DNA from: CAZIPZ01 sp964541075
GTDB lineage: Bacteria; Acidobacteriota; Terriglobia; 20CM-2-55-15
Assembly: GCA_964541075.1 (NCBI GenBank)
Contig: CAZIPZ010000092.1
Coordinates: forward strand, 1-15,189
Direction of reading: 5' to 3'
DNA length: 15,189 nucleotides
Below the pieces are notes generated by a model. The model did no database searches, had not been told where the DNA came from, and saw only the letters and a list, made by a program, of their open reading frames with translations. Of the stretch, positions 6,159-14,337 are shown piece by piece. The translations under genes were made by a program, and so were the position numbers. Numbering within the stretch: position 1 is the stretch's first letter; each line of letters starts with the position of its first letter.

Positions 6159-8180
6159 CTATCTCAGATCTAGCACCAGCGGCCTCCCGGCAATGGTCGA
6201 AAAACGGAGGACAGCGGATGAAGTGCGCGAGGGCGCCCCGTTTAAAATCACAAATTGCGTTGTGTACCCTCCGGAATCCACAATGTGCGGAAAGTAAAGT
6301 GTCGCTGAAGACACCGGAGCAAATTCATTCTGAGGGGGAGTAGTGGTCAGCAAGAAGTCCCTGGTCTGATTGTAGCGTCCTCTCAGACCGACAACTGCGA
6401 TTGCTCCTCCAGGAGTCGAGATCCTTAAAATGCCCTGGAAAGGCGAGGCCAAAGTTGGAAAAATTTCATGCAGAAACTTCGCCACTTGACCTAATCCCAA
6501 AATACGAATCGTTGTGCCAAGACCCGTTGACGTGCCATCCAGACGAAGCAACTCCAACTGAACATCCGTAAAAGTGGTGCTTGCGTTGGAGATCGCAAAT
6601 CCGCTACTGATGGAGTCCGCTGCCCCCGGCGTCCCCACGAACTCCGCATACGTTCGAAATGCCGTGCCTCGAACAGCAGCAACCCCGCTCTCTGAAACGG
6701 TTACTCCCCTGAAGTTAAAAGCGAAGATCGCCATGGCAGAGGGTGTCGCGCCAACCACGGGCGTGACCCGAATTGAGCCGGATTGAATAGCGGCTTGCGC
6801 CACGCCCGACACCGTCAAGCGGAGAGAACTCTGGGAGTTCACAGAGTAGTCAATGCTGCTGCCGGTCAAGCTGCCTATACGGACGCTAGTCGGGTCGCCG
6901 ACCGAGTTGAAAAAATCGAGTGTTCCCGCAGATGTGGTCGATGACGAATTAATGAGGATGATCTCGGTCTTCCAGCCCCCATTAGCCGCAAAATGCGGAA
7001 TAAAGGCGGGACCAGACGCTGTAAGTACTGAAGGGTCGAGGATTGGAAGAGTTGTTATTAAGAAGTCCCCGCGCTCGTTTGTCAGTCCTCGGAGCACCGT
7101 AATGCCAACCGGTGCGTTGGAATTAAATAAGATTGTGCCTTCGAATGGTGCAGGCAAGCCCCAGGGCAGTTCGGTCAAGAATCGCGCTATTTGTGAACCT
7201 TTTGAAATCGTTACAGGCTCTCCTGAGCGAATTCGTCCATCGGACTCAATAAGGGAAAAACTGATGGTGACGTCCTCGGAATTCGGATTCACGATTGCCA
7301 AACCTGTATTCACAGGCCCGTTAATCATCGCGTAGAACAACCCTCCTTGAACCAGAGGCGCGGCCGGGACTGTAGCTTCCGTGAGAACTCCGCGACTGTC
7401 TCGCAGCGCGAAAATTGCCATACCCGTGCCTGCAGATCCTTCGCCAGTAGGCTGTATGGTTGCAGAACCCACGGCTATGCCTTGCGAAGCCCCGCTGCTT
7501 TGAAGAGAAGTTCCTCCAGCCTGCGCAAGCGAAAGAGTTCGAGACGCATCAGAAGAAGCGCCATCGCATGGATTGCGGCCCGACAAGCTGTTTCGCAGAA
7601 AAGGAGAGGGCAGGAGCGTGAAATCCGCACCGTTTCGATCTGTGTCGATGCAGCCGCCACTTCCAAGAATTATTGAATCGCGATTGGTTAGTTCTGGCGC
7701 TCTGAAACTTTCAGAGCAACTGGAGTCGCCGTACCCTACCAGATCCACTAAACCCTCAGTTCCGATTGCCGGGCACTGTGTGAGAGTGACCTCCATGTTA
7801 AACAGGGCGATACGTCCGCCATTCTGTTCAAAGTTGACCGGAGAGGAAATATCGAAGCGGATAGGAATGGAGCCGCCAAAACCGCCACCCCCACCTCGAA
7901 TCAAGTAGTACGAACCCGGAGCCATACTCCCAGAGAGCGGAATCGCGACAAAGGTAACAGATGTCCCTGGAGCATAGTAAAGGACCCATCCAGTAAGATT
8001 CACGGTTGAACTGCCGCGATTGAACAATTCGATGTAATCATTGCTGATCCTGGAGCCGCCATCGCCTCCCCCAGTGAAAACTTGACTAATCACAATCGAG
8101 TCCGAAGCAGCAAAGACCGAGCCCCCAGACAAGACTAGCGCCAGAATGGCTGCTATGACGATCTCCAGCAAATGTCTCAC
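6159..8180 (-). CDS. Secreted lamin-tail-domain protein with duplicated beta modules
   Basis: I choose the GTG at 8180, giving 673 residues. It has a strong AAGGA site seven bases upstream, lies 23 bases after the GT4 stop, and is followed at once by a signal peptide (MRHLLEIVIAAILALVLSGG, cleavage near SVFA/A). An upstream ATG at 8285 would overlap the GT4 by 82 bases and bury the signal. Residues of about 26-130 are a lamin tail domain (LTD): IVISQVFTGGG, then DYIELFNRGSSTVNLTGW, a segment around PGSYYLIRGGGG, and NGGRIALF. LTDs are immunoglobulin-like domains found in many secreted bacterial proteins. Cysteine pairs follow at about 136-205. The rest is a duplicated A-B module set: A1 near 280-380, B1 near 390-505, A2 near 510-615, and B2 starting near 625 but ending after about 47 residues. 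Its position as last gene of a glycosyltransferase operon suggests it is a surface protein made together with the glycan machinery. Confidence 0.85.
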   Translation of the reverse strand: MRHLLEIVIAAILALVLSGGSVFAASDSIVISQVFTGGGDGGSRISNDYIELFNRGSSTVNLTGWVLYYAPGTSVTFVAIPLSGSMAPGSYYLIRGGGGGFGGSIPIRFDISSPVNFEQNGGRIALFNMEVTLTQCPAIGTEGLVDLVGYGDSSCSESFRAPELTNRDSIILGSGGCIDTDRNGADFTLLPSPFLRNSLSGRNPCDGASSDASRTLSLAQAGGTSLQSSGASQGIAVGSATIQPTGEGSAGTGMAIFALRDSRGVLTEATVPAAPLVQGGLFYAMINGPVNTGLAIVNPNSEDVTISFSLIESDGRIRSGEPVTISKGSQIARFLTELPWGLPAPFEGTILFNSNAPVGITVLRGLTNERGDFLITTLPILDPSVLTASGPAFIPHFAANGGWKTEIILINSSSTTSAGTLDFFNSVGDPTSVRIGSLTGSSIDYSVNSQSSLRLTVSGVAQAAIQSGSIRVTPVVGATPSAMAIFAFNFRGVTVSESGVAAVRGTAFRTYAEFVGTPGAADSISSGFAISNASTTFTDVQLELLRLDGTSTGLGTTIRILGLGQVAKFLHEIFPTLASPFQGILRISTPGGAIAVVGLRGRYNQTRDFLLTTTPPQNEFAPVSSATLYFPHIVDSGGYTTQFVILNGAPSRTSSAVLRFSTIAGRPLVLDLR

Positions 8181-8203
8181 AATGACTTCCTTCCAAGGAT
8201 GGA

Positions 8204-9430
8204 TTAGCTTACGCCGGCTGGCATTATAGACCCACTTGCGGCTTGTTTCATCCAATCGGCCAATTGGTTGGCGATTTGCCTCCAATCGTATCGCTGAACT
8301 GCATTGTGCCCATTGTTACCAAGGCGCGTCGACCGCTGGGGATCAGACAAGATGTCCCTAATGCTTGCGATCATTTCGTCGCCTCGTGAATAGATGACGC
8401 CCTGTTGTTCGCCTGCGAGAAAGGGGAGCGTACCCGGCAGTTTTGTGGCGACGACGGGTTTTGCACACGCTAGGTATTGAAACAACTTTGTCGGAAGAAT
8501 GTCTTTTGTAATGCCGTTCAACTCAAAAGGATTGATGCACACGTCTGAAGCACGAACAAGGTCCGGCAAACTAGCGTAAGGTTGCATCCCCATGAATATT
8601 ACCTTTCCCAATAATCCTTTCTTTTCGACCAGGACCTTGAGACGCGATTCGTCTTCACCCACACCGGCAATCAAGAGTCTCACCCTCGGATACTCCGCGA
8701 CCAGAGCAGGGAAGTCGCTGATCACCCGGTCCAGGCCGCTGAACCTGTAAATCGTACCCATGAACAAGACGATCGGATCGTTCTCGTGAATACCCCATTG
8801 AACGAGCAGTTCGTTTCTCCGACGGCCCGGCGAAAACAATTGCGTGTCCACGCCGGAAGGGAGCAGTCGAACGTGATCGGATGAAACCCCGTAAGACTGA
8901 ATGTACTCCTTGAGATGAGCAGTGAGCGCCACATTGAACAGGACGTTATTGAACACATAGCTAGCGACGATATGGGTTAGAGGTACAAGCATCGCATGCG
9001 GAACTAATTCGTGGGTTACATCGATAGCCCGAAAAATAACGGGAATGCCGAAGCGCCGGGCGACAAGAATCGTTTGCACCCCGGTCGTCGGCAAACCATA
9101 CAGCAGGATTGCGTCAATTCTTTTGCTTTTGGCTATTCGGTAAATTTCGTATCCGGAGAACACCGCACCGCTCACCCGAGAAATTACCGGCAGGCGCACC
9201 ATTCCCGGACGTCGAACAGTTACGGAAGCGTTTGGGTATGCGCGATGAACGTCAGGATAAATTTGCGTGGAAATAGAGAATATCCCTGACGCCTTGCTAC
9301 GGCTCCAAGTGTCATCGTAGTCAACAATGATTACTTCATGGCCAAGGATGGAGAGAATCTCCGGAAGAATCTGAAATTCATAGATGATCTTCGAAAGATA
9401 GTTGACCTCATGGACAACAAGGATTCTCAA
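8204..9430 (-). CDS. GT4 family (GT-B fold) glycosyltransferase
   Basis: This 408-residue GT-B protein has an N-terminal domain beginning MRILVVHEVN. Its C-terminal donor domain contains PSGVDTQLFSPG at 191-202, IVLFMGTIYRFSGLD at 220-234, IAGVGEDESRL at 254-264, and SDVCINPFE...KLFQYLACAKPVVATKLPG at about 295-333. At the usual second Glu of the E-x7-E donor motif this protein has Gln318 (KLFQYLA rather than KLFEYLA). Many active GT4 enzymes vary here, so activity is still likely. The start is TTG at 9430, supported by GGAG six bases upstream; no in-frame ATG is available near it. It lies 29 bases after the epimerase stop and 23 before the lamin-tail gene. It probably adds a sugar to the surface glycan; donor and acceptor are unknown. 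Confidence 0.88.
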   Translation of the reverse strand: MRILVVHEVNYLSKIIYEFQILPEILSILGHEVIIVDYDDTWSRSKASGIFSISTQIYPDVHRAYPNASVTVRRPGMVRLPVISRVSGAVFSGYEIYRIAKSKRIDAILLYGLPTTGVQTILVARRFGIPVIFRAIDVTHELVPHAMLVPLTHIVASYVFNNVLFNVALTAHLKEYIQSYGVSSDHVRLLPSGVDTQLFSPGRRRNELLVQWGIHENDPIVLFMGTIYRFSGLDRVISDFPALVAEYPRVRLLIAGVGEDESRLKVLVEKKGLLGKVIFMGMQPYASLPDLVRASDVCINPFELNGITKDILPTKLFQYLACAKPVVATKLPGTLPFLAGEQQGVIYSRGDEMIASIRDILSDPQRSTRLGNNGHNAVQRYDWRQIANQLADWMKQAASGSIMPAGVS

Positions 9431-9459
9431 ACAGGACTCCGCTGAATCGGACGCATGAT

Positions 9460-10407
9460 CTAATGGCGGCGTATGGATGTGCGGGCTGCGATGCTCTCCT
9501 TATATATTTCACGCATCCAGTCAATTGTTCTGGGAATCCCTTGCTCGAGTGTAGTCTGAGGATTGTGACCAAAGGCTTTGGCGGCTTTCGTGATGTCCGG
9601 CTGCTTGTTCATGACGTTGTGTTTGTCTTCGGGCAAGTAGTGGACAAGCGAATCCTCCGCTCCAACATAGTCTAGGATCAAATCGCTCAGCTCTTTGACG
9701 CTTCGGAACTCGTGGCCGCCAATATTGTAGACCTCACCCGGAATGAAGTTATTGACGACATTGGCGAGCGTGGGAATGAAGTCATCGATGTACATAAACA
9801 CCCGGTGATATCCCAGGTAAACATCGTACGGCAACCCGTGTAAGGCGCGATACACGAACAGGCAAACAACACTTCGATAGTTGTGATAGAACTCGCCTGG
9901 GCCGTAAGCATTAAAAAATCTCAGACGAACTGTAGGCGTGTCAAACCTCTTTTCGAAGTTCATGATCTGGATTTCATTCACCCACTTTGTCACAGCGTAA
10001 TCATTGTGTTGGATGATTGACTGCTGCAACGGCACGTCTTCTGAAAGGATCTCCTGGTGTTTGTCTCCGTATATTTCAGAGGATGATGCGAAGATCAGCC
10101 TAAAACCACGTTCTCGCTGTAATTCGAGAAGATTCCGCGTTCCAATGACGTTCGTCGTCCACAGGGTGTCGTAGTACTCTTCTCCGTTGATTCGTCCAAA
10201 CTCCGCAGCCAGATGGTAGACATAGTCATATTCTTGCTCAAAAGCTCTTTCCAATTGACGGTAGGAGGCAATGTCGGCTCGATAGTATTTAGCGGATGCC
10301 TGATGTTGCAGATCTAAGCCCCATACGTCGTGCCCCCGTCGTTCTAACTCGCGCCGCAATGGAGCGCCAAGTGTGCCCATTGCTCCAGTAATCAATATCT
10401 TGCTCAT
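9460..10407 (-). CDS. NAD-dependent nucleotide-sugar epimerase/dehydratase (extended SDR)
   Basis: The 315-residue protein is an extended short-chain dehydrogenase/reductase acting on a nucleotide-activated sugar in the cytoplasm. It has the NAD-binding motif GAMGTLG at 8-14 and an acidic residue after the second strand (LDL, Asp32) that favours NAD over NADP. HLAAE is at 65-69, ASSSEIYGD at 107-115, the catalytic YAVTK at 137-141 (Tyr137, Lys141), the substrate-binding RFFNAYGPGE at 163-172, and VYNIGG near 227. Length and motifs fit the UDP-glucose 4-epimerase, dTDP-glucose dehydratase and UDP-glucuronate decarboxylase superfamily. I cannot choose between these reactions from sequence alone. 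It lies between the TMTC-like gene (25-base gap) and the GT4 (29-base gap) and likely makes the sugar donor for one of the operon's transferases. Confidence 0.88.
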   Translation of the reverse strand: MSKILITGAMGTLGAPLRRELERRGHDVWGLDLQHQASAKYYRADIASYRQLERAFEQEYDYVYHLAAEFGRINGEEYYDTLWTTNVIGTRNLLELQRERGFRLIFASSSEIYGDKHQEILSEDVPLQQSIIQHNDYAVTKWVNEIQIMNFEKRFDTPTVRLRFFNAYGPGEFYHNYRSVVCLFVYRALHGLPYDVYLGYHRVFMYIDDFIPTLANVVNNFIPGEVYNIGGHEFRSVKELSDLILDYVGAEDSLVHYLPEDKHNVMNKQPDITKAAKAFGHNPQTTLEQGIPRTIDWMREIYKESIAARTSIRRH

Positions 10408-10432
10408 AACACATCCAGCATGTTTAAAGTCA

Positions 10433-12589
10433 TCAAGCGCCTAGGCTCTGTAACAGCATCACAGCCTCGCGGTTTTGTGGATTTTGTCGCAGCACCTGTT
10501 GCAGGTAACTACGTGCCTGAGTCTTTTCGCCTCGACGGATCGAGACTCGGGCCATTCCCAGAATCGAAGGAACATGTTGAGGGTCGCCCTGCAGCACCTC
10601 AGTGAAGTGAAGTTCGGCCTGGTCCAGATCGTTTGCCTTGAGGTACAGCAAAGCGACGTTATGGTGAGCTTCTCTTAAAGTGGGATCAATGCGGAGAGCG
10701 CTGAGGTACGACTGAATGGCATCATCGAGATGGTTGATTCTTTCAAGGGCGTAAGCTCGATTAAAGTGAACCAATTTCTCATTAGGCCGTAATCGCAGAG
10801 CACGGTCGAACAACCGGATGGCATCTTCAAAGCGATCTTCGAGCCAATAAATCTTCCCCAAACTGTATAGATCGTTAAAGTCATCGCCAGCGTTCGTCTT
10901 CACCTCTAGTTCGGTTCTTAATTCCGCCGTCTTACCGTCAAAAAAGCTGACATTGATGAAGCTGTCCAGGGGCGGTAAATAGGTCAGATCGCTCTCGTAA
11001 CTCTTCTTGAAAGCGGCGCGCGCCTCTCCTAAAACACTCGCCTTTTGAGTGGCAAATTCTTGCTCCGAGAGCTGATTCTTTCTTTGGAGAAGGTCGTTCC
11101 ACTTGCTTAAGTAAACAGTCCCGATGTTGTTATACACCATTGATGACTCTTGACCCTTAAGGGCCTTCCTATAGCTTTCAATCGCCTGGTCGTAACGACG
11201 AGTCCCAAGATATAAGCCTCCAAGCGTGTTGTACGCATCCCATCGCATGTCTTCCGGCCAATTCGTTGCAGCAGTCTGCATGACCTTGATCGCGCTGTTA
11301 TAGTCTCCCTTGCCCATGTAGGCGAACGTCAGCGCATTGTATCCGCGAGCTTTGCCTGGAGACTTCAGCGTAACGTCGGTCCACAACGTCGTCGGATCCG
11401 CCCACACTTGGTTGCGCATCACGGTCGCAACCACGAATATCCCCACCACCGCCCAACAGAGATAACTGGGACTGGAGCGTGTGAAGAATGCCCGCCACGC
11501 AGCTGCCAGTATCAGCGGGAACGACAGACACAGAACCACGAGTGGAAGGTACAATCGGTGCTCAAAGATGACGTCCTGGATCGGCACAATGCTTGAAGTT
11601 GGAGCAAGTGTCAGAAAAAACCAAAAAATCGAAAACGCATACACTGGATACGCACGGCGCCAATAGTAAGCAATCACTATAATCATCAGAATCACGATGC
11701 CGGACAACAGCACGCTGGGTTCAAAGATGGACTCAGAATGTGGGAAGTCGTAATCAAGGTTTAGATCGGCTGGCAGTATAAGAAGCTGCAGATAACGCAC
11801 CAGCACGCGCAATTGAGTTAAAAAATAAAACCAAGGCGAAAGAACATTGGGGCTGGGTTGGATAGTGGAAGCCCACTGCCGGAATAGATAGATTACTGCC
11901 GGAATCGCAGGAACGAGAAAAACGACATAGAATCGCCAGCGATCCAAAATCGGCCGTAATGATCCCTTCGCCAGAAATATCCAATCGTACAGAAGCAGCG
12001 CTGCAGGGAGGGTAATAACGGTCTCTTTGGATCCTAGTCCGAGGACGAATAGGGACGTAACAATTGCAGCCAGACCAAAACCAATTTTTGCTTCCGGCCA
12101 TTTGACAAAAATAAGGAAAGCCAAGCCGTAGAAGAATGTCGACAGGAGCTCCGACCTACTCGAAATGTACGTAACGGATTCAGTTTGAACTGGGTGTACG
12201 AGGAAGAAGGCGGCTGCGAGCAGGGACATAGTACTTTGTTGCGGCGCGCTGATTTTTTCAAAAATGTGGCGTGCAACAAAGTAAACGATAATTCCATTGC
12301 CCAGGTGAAGGAGAACATTGACTAGATGGTATCCCCAGACTTCGAGGCCGTTAATCTTGTAGTTCAGGGCAAAGGTCACGTAGAGAAGGGAGCGAGTTCG
12401 AAGGAATGAATCTGATAGGTAGTCCCCGAAACGGACTCCTGAGTTTCTCTGAACACTAAGATAGTCGTCAAAAACAAACGGAACCCGAAACGAATTGGCA
12501 TAAGCAGCAATGCCGATGACGCAAAGCACGACGAAAGGCAGCAGGAACGATTCTTTCGAGGGCGCTTGCTCCTTCTTCGATCGTGTCAC
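10433..12589 (-). CDS. TMTC-like polytopic membrane glycosyltransferase (GT-C) with C-terminal TPR repeats
   Basis: This 718-residue protein has about ten hydrophobic segments between residues 15 and 392, then a soluble TPR region from about 415 to the end. The N-terminal half carries signatures shared with the TMTC family: FVFDDYLSVQRN at 38-49 with the acidic pair Asp41-Asp42 in the first outside loop, GYHLVNVLLHLGN at 86-98, HPVQTESVTYISSRSELLS at 132-150, and IVPIQDVIFEHRLYLP at 334-349. At least six TPR-like units follow (for example RRYDQAIESYRKAL, DRFEDAIRLFDRAL, HLDDAIQSYLSAL). Eukaryotic TMTC1-4 are dolichyl-phosphate-mannose-dependent O-mannosyltransferases; bacterial relatives are mostly uncharacterised. 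The start is GTG at 12589, overlapping the GT2 stop in GTGA, with GAGG eight bases upstream, so the two are translationally coupled. That coupling suggests the GT2 supplies its lipid-linked donor, which is inference. Confidence 0.85.
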   Translation of the reverse strand: MTRSKKEQAPSKESFLLPFVVLCVIGIAAYANSFRVPFVFDDYLSVQRNSGVRFGDYLSDSFLRTRSLLYVTFALNYKINGLEVWGYHLVNVLLHLGNGIIVYFVARHIFEKISAPQQSTMSLLAAAFFLVHPVQTESVTYISSRSELLSTFFYGLAFLIFVKWPEAKIGFGLAAIVTSLFVLGLGSKETVITLPAALLLYDWIFLAKGSLRPILDRWRFYVVFLVPAIPAVIYLFRQWASTIQPSPNVLSPWFYFLTQLRVLVRYLQLLILPADLNLDYDFPHSESIFEPSVLLSGIVILMIIVIAYYWRRAYPVYAFSIFWFFLTLAPTSSIVPIQDVIFEHRLYLPLVVLCLSFPLILAAAWRAFFTRSSPSYLCWAVVGIFVVATVMRNQVWADPTTLWTDVTLKSPGKARGYNALTFAYMGKGDYNSAIKVMQTAATNWPEDMRWDAYNTLGGLYLGTRRYDQAIESYRKALKGQESSMVYNNIGTVYLSKWNDLLQRKNQLSEQEFATQKASVLGEARAAFKKSYESDLTYLPPLDSFINVSFFDGKTAELRTELEVKTNAGDDFNDLYSLGKIYWLEDRFEDAIRLFDRALRLRPNEKLVHFNRAYALERINHLDDAIQSYLSALRIDPTLREAHHNVALLYLKANDLDQAELHFTEVLQGDPQHVPSILGMARVSIRRGEKTQARSYLQQVLRQNPQNREAVMLLQSLGA

Positions 12590-13260
12590 GAAATAAACCT
12601 CTTCTTAACCAGAAAAGCGATATTTCGAATTCCATCTCGCCACGGCTGCAACTTTATCTCGCCAACGCGCTGGGAATAGTTAATAAAAATCTCCCGAAAG
12701 CCAATGTCTCGATTTTTGATTGCTTCTATTTTGATTTCCTCGCTGAAGGCCATTCCGTCGCTCGACAGTTTCATTTTGTCCAGGGCGCTACGGCGGAACA
12801 CCCACATTCCCGATTGCGAATCATTGATCCATCGGAAATACAGAACGGACATGGTCAACGAAAGTATTCGGTTTCCAATCCGATGTTTCAGACTCATGGC
12901 ATTCTGGTTTAGAGTCGGAAATCGGGAAGCTGAAAGAAAGCCTACTCTGCAATGGAGAAAAGCTTCGAGCAAATAACTCAAGGCGTCAACAGGATAGGAG
13001 TGATCGCCGTCGAGAGTAATGATGATGTCGCCCGTAGCATGAGAAAACCCTTTCTTGTACGCCCTTCCATATCCGCGGTTGATCTCCTTGATGACAATTG
13101 CTCCCATCGACGTCGCAATTTCAGCAGTGCGGTCTGTCGAATTATTGTCTACCACAACAACTTCATCAACGAATGCAGGAAGGTCATGAAGGACTTTTTG
13201 AATACCCTGCTCTTCGTTTAAGCAGGGTATAACCACAGTTATCCGCTGGTCCTTGTACAT
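12586..13260 (-). CDS. GT2 glycosyltransferase, DPM-synthase-like
   Basis: The 224-residue protein is a GT-A family 2 enzyme. VVIPCLNEE is at 9-17, VVDNNSTDRT at 36-45, the metal-binding LDGDHSYP at 83-90 (Asp84, Asp86), ASRFP at 111-115, and NDSQSGMWVFRR at 146-157, the segment that positions the acceptor in polyprenyl-phosphate sugar synthases. No transmembrane helix follows, so like DPM1 it would work at the membrane surface from the cytoplasm. It differs from the GT2 at 623-1297 in lacking a DUF2304 partner; its partner appears to be the TMTC-like protein, whose start overlaps its stop by four bases. The ATG at 13260 is 17 bases after the preceding stop, with no strong ribosome binding site. 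A perfect 10-base-pair inverted repeat lies inside codons 11-20. The sugar is unknown. Confidence 0.88.
   Translation of the reverse strand: MYKDQRITVVIPCLNEEQGIQKVLHDLPAFVDEVVVVDNNSTDRTAEIATSMGAIVIKEINRGYGRAYKKGFSHATGDIIITLDGDHSYPVDALSYLLEAFLHCRVGFLSASRFPTLNQNAMSLKHRIGNRILSLTMSVLYFRWINDSQSGMWVFRRSALDKMKLSSDGMAFSEEIKIEAIKNRDIGFREIFINYSQRVGEIKLQPWRDGIRNIAFLVKKRFIS
13202..13230 (-). repeat. Perfect 10-bp inverted repeat inside the start of the GT2 gene
   Basis: ATACCCTGCT (13202-13211) and AGCAGGGTAT (13221-13230) are exact reverse complements around a nine-base loop. In the GT2 mRNA the hairpin begins 30 bases after the A of the ATG. It lies entirely in coding sequence and encodes the conserved IPCLNEEQGI region, so it may be incidental. 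It could also slow early elongation or affect RNA stability. Confidence 0.75.
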
Positions 13261-13277
13261 CCCACATCAAGCCGAGA

Positions 13278-14321
13278 CTAACGAAGCTTGAACTCGTAGA
13301 TCGTCTTTCCGTTCAAGGGTTGTTTGAGGTGAATAGCAACAGTCGAACCAGGCGACTCAGCCAGATTGCGGCGCAGGGAGATGCTTGCTTCTTGACCAGG
13401 AGCGATCCGATCCGGAAAGCGATTCACGTGAAACTTACCATCGGTGAATACGGCGCTGATCTCAACGTCTGCTGTTGAAGCATTCGCAATAAACAGTTCG
13501 AAGTTCTCATTACTTGTGCGCGAAATGGTTTCTGGAACCTGACGATAGCGCAAGGATGCTTTTATGACGCCCTGAAAGGAAACCGCCTGTTCGAAAGTAA
13601 CTCCCTTGTAATAAACGACAAAACGAACGGGTGCGCGAAACGGTCCTTCGAAATCGTCGGAACCCACTATTACTGCAAACCCTTTCGATGCCTTGGTTAA
13701 TTGGCGTGTCGTACCGCTTTGTATTGCAGCTAGCGCCGTATCAAGCTTTGATTCAATCCGAATTGGAACATCGCCGCTATATTCGAAGGGAACCGTAACC
13801 TGCTTGTACTCTCCCTGTAGCAGCGTACCGACATCAAAAGTCTCATTCTGGAGCTTGAAGGTCGATTTGATCTCCTTCAGATCGCCAGTGTCGGCGGAAT
13901 CGCGACTCGAAAATCGGTCTAAGAAGGCCTCCTTGCCTGAGGCCAACTCGAGATACCAGTTGTTCTTTTGCCAAATCCAAATGTCTGTGACGACCGTCTC
14001 GGTTAGTTGCGGGGTTGGTCCAGTAGCAAGGAATAGCTTGCCCGTCGTGCGAACCTGCACTTTCTCTTGATCAATGAAGTCAATGCCGACGATTCGTGGA
14101 TTGGTCAACGGCGCCAATGGATTGTTTAGAAAGTCATTGCGCCCGGAGAGAGCCACAAATTCTGAGGCTCTTACCCGATCACCCACGGAAAGGGCGCGAC
14201 GAAATTCAACTGCGCGTACGGTCAATTCATCGAGTTTAGCAGGAAGTCTTGGGACTTGAGACTGCAGCAGAATAGGAAAAAGGAATAGCGTAAGAATTAA
14301 GCAAAGCGCACGACGGTTCAT
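13278..14321 (-). CDS. Secreted protein with NTF2-like N-terminal region and DUF1573-like segment
   Basis: The 347-residue protein starts with a signal peptide (MNRRALCLILTLFLFPILLQ, cleavage near residue 21) and has no later membrane segment, so it is likely periplasmic or secreted. Residues of about 30-135 resemble an NTF2/SnoaL-type fold: a helix with ELTVRAVEFRRAL, then strands ending in a tryptophan-rich IWIWQKNNWYLEL at 114-126. Residues 161-190 (TFDVGTLLQGEYKQVTVPFE and on) resemble the start of a DUF1573 beta domain. The C-terminal third is also beta-rich (FELFIANAS, then IAPGQEASISLRR). These are weak structural resemblances and I give no function. It is the first gene of the right-hand operon, with a promoter directly upstream, 17 bases ahead of the GT2. 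Its place at the head of a glycosyltransferase operon suggests a role in export or assembly at the cell surface. Confidence 0.75.
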   Translation of the reverse strand: MNRRALCLILTLFLFPILLQSQVPRLPAKLDELTVRAVEFRRALSVGDRVRASEFVALSGRNDFLNNPLAPLTNPRIVGIDFIDQEKVQVRTTGKLFLATGPTPQLTETVVTDIWIWQKNNWYLELASGKEAFLDRFSSRDSADTGDLKEIKSTFKLQNETFDVGTLLQGEYKQVTVPFEYSGDVPIRIESKLDTALAAIQSGTTRQLTKASKGFAVIVGSDDFEGPFRAPVRFVVYYKGVTFEQAVSFQGVIKASLRYRQVPETISRTSNENFELFIANASTADVEISAVFTDGKFHVNRFPDRIAPGQEASISLRRNLAESPGSTVAIHLKQPLNGKTIYEFKLR

Positions 14322-14337
14322 AAACTGTAAGCACCGG

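Noticed and set aside
6853..7335. A 160-codon frame on the plus strand
   Set aside because: It is antisense to the lamin-tail protein, whose modules and signal peptide show the minus strand is coding. It has no family resemblance.
8181..8285. N-terminal extension of the lamin-tail protein to an ATG at 8285
   Set aside because: It would overlap the GT4 gene by 82 bases and put 35 charged residues before a clear signal peptide. The GTG at 8180 has a strong Shine-Dalgarno site.
271..14321. A standard Wzx/Wzy or ABC-transporter capsule locus
   Set aside because: No flippase, polymerase, chain-length regulator, ABC exporter or initiating polyprenyl-phosphate sugar-1-phosphate transferase is visible in the window.
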